NCBI RefSeq assembly: GCF_013403985.1
Contig: NZ_JABFDF010000002.1
Span: forward strand, 186,001-250,000
Reading direction: 5' to 3'
DNA length: 64,000 bases
Origin: Winogradskyella ludwigii
Lineage (GTDB): Bacteria > Bacteroidota > Bacteroidia > Flavobacteriales > Flavobacteriaceae
The position numbers and the translations under genes are program-made. Positions 55,963 to 62,726 of this stretch are shown here, one piece after another. Position 1 is the first letter of the stretch. Each line of letters opens with the position of its first letter. Below the pieces are notes generated by a model, which worked only from the letters and a program-made list of their open reading frames with translations, was not told where the DNA came from and ran no database searches.

Positions 55963-56886
55963 ATGAAAAAGATTTCTTTTTTTATGACTGCAATGCTATT
56001 TGCAGTTACCGCATGTACCTTAGACAAAACAGATTACGAAGATGAAATAAACACCGTAGTTACAGAATACATTGATTACGAAGAGGTTGTTTCCATCACA
56101 AAAGATCAATATTTAATTAATATAGTGGCATTAAACGGAACATTCTATAAAGGTTATAACGAAATCCGTTTAAATATCACTAATACTGATACAAACGAAA
56201 ATGTAAACACCTCTGATGTTACATTTTTACCACTTATAACTAATTATAGTGGAAATAGCACATCTTGTCCACATCAATACAACTTAGATTACAATACTGC
56301 TGACGATTATTATTTAGGATATGCCGTATTCACTGAAGAAAGTAATGATTCTGAAAACTGGGAACTTTACATCACTTTTACTGATAATGAAGAAACACAT
56401 TATGTAACACAAGCTATTACAGTTGAAGAGCAAACTAACATGAATTTAAACATGACGTCCTTTACTGCAGATGATGGCGAACAATATTTTATAGCTTTAG
56501 TTGCACCACAGAAACCTGCAATAGCAGAAAACGAATTAGTTGCAGGTATTTATAAATACAATCAGCCCACAAATGAGGCCGGAACTTTCCCTGATCCCAC
56601 TCAATTTTCATATACAGAAGTTACTGATTACACCTTATTGTTGGACCCAAGAATGCCAGAACCTTCTATGGGAAATCATTCATCTTTAAATAATGAAGAC
56701 CTCACACAACAAGATGATGGTTTATATTATGGTGTGGTGAATTATACAATGACAGGTAACTGGACTTTAAACTTTAGAATGCAAAATCAATATGGTGAAA
56801 TCATTAAAGGAACTGAAGTTTCTACTGAATTTACACCAGGTATTGAAGGTGCAAGAAGTGAATTACATATCGATATATTATTTTAA
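55963..56886 (+). CDS. Two-repeat YtkA/FixH-like lipoprotein with Met/His motif
   Basis: 307 residues. Signal ends AVTAC (lipobox Cys18). Two similar beta-sandwich halves are visible: the first has FLPLITNYSGNSTSCPHQYN, the second DPRMPEPSMGNHSSLNNED (Met231, Met236, His239). The MPxPSMGxH pattern resembles YtkA/FixH-type copper-chaperone domains. It sits immediately before (2 nt) the OprC-like TonB receptor and is the first gene of the operon. Inference: surface lipoprotein that captures or hands on copper to the receptor. The family call is by pattern, not a search. Confidence 0.7.
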   Translation: MKKISFFMTAMLFAVTACTLDKTDYEDEINTVVTEYIDYEEVVSITKDQYLINIVALNGTFYKGYNEIRLNITNTDTNENVNTSDVTFLPLITNYSGNSTSCPHQYNLDYNTADDYYLGYAVFTEESNDSENWELYITFTDNEETHYVTQAITVEEQTNMNLNMTSFTADDGEQYFIALVAPQKPAIAENELVAGIYKYNQPTNEAGTFPDPTQFSYTEVTDYTLLLDPRMPEPSMGNHSSLNNEDLTQQDDGLYYGVVNYTMTGNWTLNFRMQNQYGEIIKGTEVSTEFTPGIEGARSELHIDILF

Positions 56887-56888
56887 GA

Positions 56889-58877
56889 ATGAAGCGATTA
56901 CTAATCATATTTACACTTTTACTTTCTAATATTTTTGTCAATGCACAAGACACTAATAAAAAGAAAGACAGCATTATAGCGTTAGATGAAGTTGAACTCA
57001 TTACTGTTATTAAAAAGAAGATTGAAACCGAAATGAAAATGGCCGTTTCAGTTGATGAATTTTTAGCATCATCAGATAATATTAGTTTTATAAAACGTGG
57101 CGCTTATGCTTGGGAACCGTTATTAAATAACATGAGTTCTGAACGTTCTACCATTACCATTGATGGCATGCATGTTTTTGGTGCGTGTACCGACAAAATG
57201 GATCCCATAACCTCTTATGTAGAAAGCAATAATTTAGCCGCTATTGATATAAAATCTGGACAAGAAGGTAATATGCATGGTGCTACTGTTGCCGGAAGCA
57301 TCGATTTAAAACGAAGGAGCACGCCTTTTAGTTTGACTAAAAAATGGAAAGGTGCCTACCAAACTGGTTTTGAGATTAATAACAAGCAGTTTTTTAACTT
57401 AGCAAATGCTTCTTATTCTAGTAATAAATTTGTAGCCGATGGAAGTTTGGCCTACAGAAAAGCAGAAAATTATAGTGATGGAAATAACGATGAAGTTAAT
57501 CACTCTCAATTTACAAAATTCAACGCGTCATTAGGATTAGCTTATAAAACCAGTGAATTATCTTCTTTAAAAGTAGAAGCAATTTATGACCAAGCCAATG
57601 ATGTTGGTTATCCTGCATTGCCAATGGATTTATGGTTATCACGTGCCTTAATTACCTCAGCAACGTATAAGCAATTATTTGAAAATGGACTATTTAAAGC
57701 CTTAGATACCAAAATCTATTTTAATGCTATTGAGCATTATATGGATGATACCACACGTCCTGAAAATTTGGTTCATATGGATATGCCAGGTTGGAGTACA
57801 ACTTACGGTTTGTTATCTAAAGCTAACATTAAAAAAAATCGTTTTAGTTCAGAAATTCAACTGAATGCTTATAACAATTACTCTATTGCAGAAATGCGCA
57901 TGTATCCACAAGACCGAAGTGAACGTACCATGTTTGCTTACAGTTGGCCTGGAGTTACAACGACATTTGCAGGTTTATCTATAAACAACGCTTGGGAAAT
58001 CTCGGATCAAAGTTTACTGAATTTTGGTGGTTCTTTAGGTGTCAATTATAACCATTCTAAATATGTGGAATTCAACTGGATTTTTCACCCAGGAACACCA
58101 CAAGAAAAAACAAGAATACTGCCTAGTTTACACGCAGGCTATCAGTTAAACATTGATAATTTCAATTTTTCTGTAGGAGGTGGTTACGGACACCGAGCGC
58201 CATCAGTTTCTGAAGGTTATGGCTATTACATCTATAATAGTTTTGATCGTTACGATTATATTGGAAATCCGGATCTAGAAAATGAAATATCATACGAAGG
58301 AAATGCAAGTGCTGGCTACGCTAATGATAAATTTAGCTTACAAGCCAATGTAAATTACTTCTACATTGAAAACTACATTATTGGTCGTATTTTAAGTTTA
58401 GGAAGTCCAATGAATTATCAATCAATTGGTGTAAAAGGTTATACCTCTTTAGATTATTCAACCTTATTTAATTTTTCATTAAATGGAAGCTATTCAATTT
58501 TAGATAATTTACATTGGAAAGGGACTTTAACCTACGCGAGAGGAAAAGATGAGAATGAAAACAATTTGCCATTCATTAGACCATTAAGTTATCAAACCTC
58601 ATTACACTATCAGTATAACAAACTTAGTTTTCAAACGTCTATTAATGGCGATTTAGAACAAATTCATTACAGTCCAGAATACGGAGAAGACCAAACGCCA
58701 TCATACACTATATGGAATCTATCTGCAGATTACACCTTCAAAATTAAAGATTATAAAACGGTAGTTCAAGTTGGTGCAGAGAATGTATTAAATGAATATT
58801 ACAGTACGTATGCAGATTGGGGAAACATTCCACGTATGGGTCGTAATATTTTCACTTCTTTAAAATTCAATTTCTAA
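56889..58877 (+). CDS. OprC/NosA-like TonB-dependent copper receptor
   Basis: 662 residues: signal peptide, TonB-box region, plug and 22-strand barrel ending LKFNF. There is no carboxypeptidase-like N-terminal domain, unlike most flavobacterial SusC receptors. The plug carries GACTDKMDP, i.e. Cys100-x-x-x-Met104, and the barrel carries EHYMDD, i.e. His283-x-Met285. P. aeruginosa OprC binds copper through a CxxxM (143/147) and HxM (323/325) pair; the spacing between M and H (179 here, 176 there) is nearly the same. The DGMHVFG/DKMDP plug pattern also fits the NosA/OprC group. Copper import is therefore well supported by motif. Operon with 55963, 58883, 59310 (5-nt and short gaps). Confidence 0.85.
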   Translation: MKRLLIIFTLLLSNIFVNAQDTNKKKDSIIALDEVELITVIKKKIETEMKMAVSVDEFLASSDNISFIKRGAYAWEPLLNNMSSERSTITIDGMHVFGACTDKMDPITSYVESNNLAAIDIKSGQEGNMHGATVAGSIDLKRRSTPFSLTKKWKGAYQTGFEINNKQFFNLANASYSSNKFVADGSLAYRKAENYSDGNNDEVNHSQFTKFNASLGLAYKTSELSSLKVEAIYDQANDVGYPALPMDLWLSRALITSATYKQLFENGLFKALDTKIYFNAIEHYMDDTTRPENLVHMDMPGWSTTYGLLSKANIKKNRFSSEIQLNAYNNYSIAEMRMYPQDRSERTMFAYSWPGVTTTFAGLSINNAWEISDQSLLNFGGSLGVNYNHSKYVEFNWIFHPGTPQEKTRILPSLHAGYQLNIDNFNFSVGGGYGHRAPSVSEGYGYYIYNSFDRYDYIGNPDLENEISYEGNASAGYANDKFSLQANVNYFYIENYIIGRILSLGSPMNYQSIGVKGYTSLDYSTLFNFSLNGSYSILDNLHWKGTLTYARGKDENENNLPFIRPLSYQTSLHYQYNKLSFQTSINGDLEQIHYSPEYGEDQTPSYTIWNLSADYTFKIKDYKTVVQVGAENVLNEYYSTYADWGNIPRMGRNIFTSLKFNF

Positions 58878-58882
58878 AATAG

Positions 58883-59251
58883 ATGAAAAGAGTTTTTAGT
58901 TTACTTATAACGTTTCTGTTTCTGCTTGTGATTTCACAACGCGCAGTCGTTATGGTGCACTTTAAACTCAACCAAAAAATTATCGCCAAACAATTCTGTG
59001 TTAACCAAGATAAACCCGAATTACAATGTAACGGAAAGTGTTATTTACATAAAGAATTACAAAAAACAGAACATAAAGATTCCGAAAAAATAATTAACAC
59101 AAAGAATTTTGATTTGGTTCTCAATCCAAATTACGAATATCATATAGACATAAAAAAAATCACCAAGAAAAAAGAATTAGTCATTTACCAAGAAACCCAA
59201 CACAAAGAACCTTATTTAGAAATTTTAGTTCCACCACCCATATATGTTTAG
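58883..59251 (+). CDS. Small secreted Cys-motif protein (122 aa), island member 2
   Basis: 122 residues. A hydrophobic N-terminus (VFSLLITFLFLLVISQRAVV) is followed by C-V-N-Q-D-K-P-E-L-Q-C-N-G-K-C-Y-L, identical at 14 of 17 motif positions to the protein at 55289, then Lys/Glu-rich sequence, and the C-terminus VPPPIYV. It lies 5 nt behind the copper receptor and 58 bp before MbnP, firmly inside the operon. The paralogous pair suggests a conserved step around copper delivery. No enzyme motif. It has three Cys within a 15-residue loop, a plausible Cu(I) site. Confidence 0.8.
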   Translation: MKRVFSLLITFLFLLVISQRAVVMVHFKLNQKIIAKQFCVNQDKPELQCNGKCYLHKELQKTEHKDSEKIINTKNFDLVLNPNYEYHIDIKKITKKKELVIYQETQHKEPYLEILVPPPIYV

Positions 59252-59309
59252 TTTTTTGTAGCATACTAAAAATAAAAACACGCATATCAATAAATACAAA
59301 ATTTCAAAA

Positions 59310-60176
59310 ATGAAAAATCTTAAAAATTATATTTTATCAGCAGCAGTATTAGTCGGTTTTATGTCATGTAGTAGTGATGATAACAATGCCGTTGCAAACA
59401 ATGTGACATTAGAATTTACAAACACGTTTAACAATACAACAATTGTTCTTGGAGATGCAACTTCTGCAGATGCCACAGAAAACACTTCTGAAATGGGACA
59501 AGTTCACCATTTTTCTGAATTAAAATATGTTGTAAGTAACATTCGTCTTATAAAAGCTGATGGAACCGAAATTCCTTATAATGTAAATGATTTAGACAAT
59601 GGTGCAACAGTAATAAACCAAGCAAATACTGAAACACTAAGCTATGTATTAAGTGATATCCCAGTTGGAGATTACACTGAAATAAAGTTTGGTTTAGGTG
59701 TAAAATCTGATTTAAATGATTTAGACCAAGTTAGTTTCCCTGAATTTTATGATAACGCAGGATCTAATGAAACACAAATGCATTGGGAATGGGGAACAGG
59801 ATACCGTTTTACTAAAATTGAAGGTTTCTACGATACCGATAATAAAGAATTGTCTTTCCATTCTGGAAGTACTTTAGAAGGAGAAGAAGGTAATTACACA
59901 CAAGGTGTTGATGCTTATAGAGATATCACATTAAGTCTTCCTACTACAGCTACTGTTGGTAATAGTGCACCAACAATTGCTATTAACGCTAATTTTGATT
60001 ATTTATTAAGTGGAGAAAACTATACTATAACATTAGTTACTACTGAAGATATTACTAATAACGCTACACCTAGTGCTCATACAGCTACTGAAATGATGAA
60101 GTTTGTAGAGAATATTGGAGGCAACGGAACAACTGATACAACAGGAATGTTTTCTATTACTTCTGTAGAAAACTAA
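59310..60176 (+). CDS. mbnP: MbnP-family copper-binding protein
   Basis: 288 residues. Lipobox MSC (Cys20). HFSELKYVVSNIRLIKADG, VPVGDY-type turn IPVGDYTEIKFGLGV, and MHWEWGTGYRFTKIEG are the MbnP family signatures. The Trp pair at 159 and 161 is a good candidate for the tryptophan that its partner MbnH converts to kynurenine to create a copper site, as shown for MbnP/MbnH pairs. The MbnH-type peroxidase gene follows 79 bp later. Last gene before a strong terminator. Confidence 0.88.
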   Translation: MKNLKNYILSAAVLVGFMSCSSDDNNAVANNVTLEFTNTFNNTTIVLGDATSADATENTSEMGQVHHFSELKYVVSNIRLIKADGTEIPYNVNDLDNGATVINQANTETLSYVLSDIPVGDYTEIKFGLGVKSDLNDLDQVSFPEFYDNAGSNETQMHWEWGTGYRFTKIEGFYDTDNKELSFHSGSTLEGEEGNYTQGVDAYRDITLSLPTTATVGNSAPTIAINANFDYLLSGENYTITLVTTEDITNNATPSAHTATEMMKFVENIGGNGTTDTTGMFSITSVEN

Positions 60177-60189
60177 ATCTATATTTTAT

Positions 60190-60228
60190 GAGTCGGTTTT
60201 GATGAAAAACTCAAGCCGACTCTTTTTT
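60190..60228 (+). terminator. Intrinsic terminator between mbnP and mbnH
   Basis: GAGTCGGTTT / AAGCCGACTC (one G-U pair) with a ~13-nt loop, followed by TTTTTT. It sits between two partner genes, so read-through would set a high MbnP:MbnH ratio. Confidence 0.82.
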
Positions 60229-60255
60229 AACTATTCTTCATCATATATCTTACAA

Positions 60256-61281
60256 ATGAAAAACCTATTAAGAACCTTATTTATTGTACTGTTATTGTCT
60301 TCGTGTAGCAATGATGATTCATTGCTTGTTTCTTATAACAATCCTGAGGTATCATTAAATATTCCTAGTGATTTCCCTGAACTAAACAGTTCATTTTACA
60401 CCAATATACCTACCGAATTTGGTGTAGAGTTAGGTAAAAAACTATTTACCGATGTACGTTTAAGTACAGATAATACAATTTCTTGCTCTAGTTGCCATAT
60501 ACAAGAAAGTGCCTTTGCAGATCATAATCCAAAAGGTATAGGTATTGAAGGACGAATAGGACTTCGTAATGCACCACCAGTTCAAAACATGGCTTTTATG
60601 CAAGTTTATAATTGGGATGGCAATAAGCTTCAACTCGAAGATCAACCATTAGTCCCTATTATTACACATGAAGAAATGGACTCTTCTATTTTAGAAGTTA
60701 TTGGTAAAATTGAAAATGATGAATCTTATATTGAATTATTTAAGAATGCCTTTAATGGTGAAGGAATTACTGCAGATGGAATTTATAACAGTATAGCTCA
60801 ATATGAATACACACTTATTTCAACAAACAGTAAATACGATAAAGTAAAACGAAATGAAGGTGAAACATTCACAGAAAGTGAAGCTCAAGGATTTGCCGTT
60901 TTTCAAGAAAAATGTATCAGCTGTCATAGTACAGAATTATTTACGGATCAAACCTATAGAAATATCGGATTTCCTATAAACCCAGACACTGAAGAAGCAG
61001 GACGAGCAAGAATTACAGGAAGTACTGAAGATTACATGAGTTTCCGTGTACCGAGTTTAAGAAATATTGAATATACATCACCTTACGGCAGTTTTGGGCA
61101 ATTTGCAACCTTAGAAGACGTACTCGATTATTTAAATAATGGTGTTTTAGAAGCCGATAATCTTGATCCTATTTTAAAAGATAATGACAATAGAATTCCA
61201 CTTACCGCACAAGAAAAAATAGATCTAATAGCTTTTATGAAGACTTTAAGTGATTCTGAATTTGTAAATCTTGATAATTAA
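60256..61281 (+). CDS. mbnH: MbnH-type di-haem cytochrome-c peroxidase
   Basis: 341 residues from ATG 60256, which gives the lipobox LLSSC; an upstream in-frame ATG at 60199 would bury it and overlaps the terminator. Two c-type haem sites are visible: CSSCH (Cys77-Cys80-His81) and CISCH (Cys220-Cys223-His224). This is the bacterial di-haem peroxidase/MauG family, and the lipoprotein subtype beside MbnP is MbnH, which oxidises the MbnP tryptophan. The stop lies in the adjoining Fur-type gene's 3' end (4-nt overlap, convergent). Confidence 0.9.
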   Translation: MKNLLRTLFIVLLLSSCSNDDSLLVSYNNPEVSLNIPSDFPELNSSFYTNIPTEFGVELGKKLFTDVRLSTDNTISCSSCHIQESAFADHNPKGIGIEGRIGLRNAPPVQNMAFMQVYNWDGNKLQLEDQPLVPIITHEEMDSSILEVIGKIENDESYIELFKNAFNGEGITADGIYNSIAQYEYTLISTNSKYDKVKRNEGETFTESEAQGFAVFQEKCISCHSTELFTDQTYRNIGFPINPDTEEAGRARITGSTEDYMSFRVPSLRNIEYTSPYGSFGQFATLEDVLDYLNNGVLEADNLDPILKDNDNRIPLTAQEKIDLIAFMKTLSDSEFVNLDN

Positions 61282-61652
61282 GAACAATTCTTACAAACCC
61301 CAGTTAAAACACAATTTACACTTTCAACCAAATAACCATCTGGAATAGAAAAATTAACCTGATTAGGAAGACACTCTACGGTATCACATTTTGTACATTT
61401 AAAATGAAAATGTTGATGTGTTGCGGCTTTGGTGTCATAAGTTTCACACAAAGCAAAATACTGCTTACCATCTTCCGCCATGACTTTATGAAGCACACCA
61501 TCGTCACAAAATCGATTTAAAACACGATAGATGGTTGCCCTATTGATATCAATAGCAATTTCTTCCTCAATCGCATCTTGACTCATCGCTTTCCCTGCCT
61601 TAGTTATAACACTTAAAACGGCTTCTTTACTAGGCGTATTTCTTCTTTTCAT
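61278..61652 (-). CDS. Fur-family metal regulator, probably Zur-like
   Basis: 124 residues. Winged helix (DINRATIYRVLNRFCDDG, recognition helix) followed by HFHFKCTKCDTVECLP, the Fur metal-site His/Cys segment, and a C-terminal zinc pair CVLTGVCKNC. Cys pairs for structural zinc are intact. I favour a Zur-like role because it lies divergent to a MerC-domain gene and a zinc-type TonB receptor, with a palindrome in the promoter. PerR or Fur cannot be excluded from sequence alone. Confidence 0.82.
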   Translation of the reverse strand: MKRRNTPSKEAVLSVITKAGKAMSQDAIEEEIAIDINRATIYRVLNRFCDDGVLHKVMAEDGKQYFALCETYDTKAATHQHFHFKCTKCDTVECLPNQVNFSIPDGYLVESVNCVLTGVCKNCS

Positions 61653-61668
61653 TATTAATGCGATTTAT

Positions 61669-61687
61669 TTGCAATAATTTATTGCAA
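61669..61687. promoter_or_regulatory. Near-ideal Fur/Zur-type palindrome
   Basis: TTGCAATAA-T-TTATTGCAA is a perfect 9-1-9 inverted repeat, 17 bp upstream of the Fur-family start. Further TTGCAA copies occur at 61693-61698 and 61720-61725. The last overlaps the TATATTTG -7 element (61715-61722) reading toward the MerC gene, so a bound regulator would block both promoters. Confidence 0.7.
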
Positions 61688-61714
61688 CAACATTGCAATA
61701 TTATAAATAAATAA

Positions 61715-61722
61715 TATATTTG
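61715..61722 (+). promoter_or_regulatory. -7 element of the MerC/zinc receptor operon
   Basis: TATATTTG, exact TAnnTTTG, 57 bp before the MerC start and overlapping the last TTGCAA operator half. Confidence 0.6.
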
Positions 61723-61778
61723 CAAAACTTACTAATGCGACAAAATCGCTTTAATAAATCAATATAAGTCAAATAAAA

Positions 61779-62177
61779 TTGAAGAACGTGAGCAGAACAA
61801 AAAACAACCCTCTAGATATTATAGCAATGACAAGCTCATTAGTTTGTGCTATTCATTGTGCTTTTCTGCCAATATTGCTTTCGTTTTCATCTTTTAGCAG
61901 TTTATATTTTTTAAATAACCCAATGATTGAGTGGACCTTTATTTGCCTAGGTCTTGTATTTATATTCACTTCACTTTGGCCTAGTTATAAAAACACCCAC
62001 CATAAAACTAAACCTTTAAAAGTCGCTTTATTAGGTTTTTTACTTTTAGCAATAAGTAGACTTCACTTAACGGATTTATGGGAAGTTAGCAATACCGCTA
62101 TTGGCGCTACTTTAATCGCTTTTGCGCATTATATTAATTGGAATTTATTAAGAAGAATAGCGAAACAAAAACAGTAA
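61779..62177 (+). CDS. MerC-domain membrane protein
   Basis: 132 residues with about four TM helices. CAIHCAFLPILLSF in the first helix region holds the metal-binding Cys-x-x-x-Cys plus His of MerC. It begins at a TTG (61779), with GTG 61788 as alternative; both keep the MerC fold. MerC moves Hg2+ in mercury operons, but no mer genes are here and flavobacterial MerC-domain proteins typically sit next to Zur. Zinc or another divalent metal is more likely. Confidence 0.82.
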   Translation: MKNVSRTKNNPLDIIAMTSSLVCAIHCAFLPILLSFSSFSSLYFLNNPMIEWTFICLGLVFIFTSLWPSYKNTHHKTKPLKVALLGFLLLAISRLHLTDLWEVSNTAIGATLIAFAHYINWNLLRRIAKQKQ

Positions 62178-62244
62178 ATCACAACTTTAGCACATTTTAA
62201 ACCATTGTAATAAACTCAAAAACCTTAAATATTTCTAGTCTTAA

Positions 62245-62538
62245 ATGAAAAACAGCATCACATATTTCTTTATTATTCTTTTTCTATCCATTAAGTTGTT
62301 AGGACTTCATGCATTAACGCATGAAGATGATAAAGATGATGCTGTACATTGTGCAGTTTGTGATAATGCAACAATTCATAATTTAACGCCTGCTTTTATA
62401 CTAGAGCCTCAAGAATTTTCAATTGAAAATACCGAGCTAATCATTAATAGAAGTACAATAAAGCATTTCTCTTTTGTAACTTCTAATACCATTGCTTCTA
62501 ACCAATTATTTGGTCGGCCTCCACCCTATTCACTATAA
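62245..62538 (+). CDS. Small secreted His/Asp/Cys peptide (97 aa)
   Basis: 97 residues. Signal peptide (ITYFFIILFLSIKLLGLHA) then HALTHEDDKDDAVHCAVCDN, dense in His, Asp and Cys, a candidate metal-binding patch. The C-terminus reads LFGRPPPYSL. Its Pro-Pro end resembles those of the two Cys-motif proteins of the copper island (HPPLV, VPPPIYV). It lies 67 bp behind MerC and 188 bp before the receptor, in the same direction. Function inferred as zinc-related. Confidence 0.78.
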   Translation: MKNSITYFFIILFLSIKLLGLHALTHEDDKDDAVHCAVCDNATIHNLTPAFILEPQEFSIENTELIINRSTIKHFSFVTSNTIASNQLFGRPPPYSL

Positions 62539-62726
62539 ATTATCCTATACTTTTTTATTAAAATAAGTTTCGTTTAACTACTTAACGCTTCAAGCTACAT
62601 TATAGATTTCAACAACGTTGATTTTATAAATTATTGTAATTGATGCAACTATTTAATACGAATAAATATAGGCTTTGTTAAAGTTCAATCTTAAGAACAG
62701 TTAATTAAATTTTATAGTATTTCATT
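62539..62726 (+). other. 188-bp gap before the partial receptor
   Basis: No ORF. It contains the short palindrome CAACGTTG inside TTTCAACAACGTTGATTTTA (positions near 62610) and no exact -7 element. The only near match, TAGGCTTTG, has one base too many between TA and TTTG. Confidence 0.4.

Noticed and set aside
60199-60255. N-terminal extension of the MbnH-type peroxidase
   Set aside because: It overlaps a terminator hairpin and hides the lipobox; the ATG at 60256 fits the lipoprotein signal.
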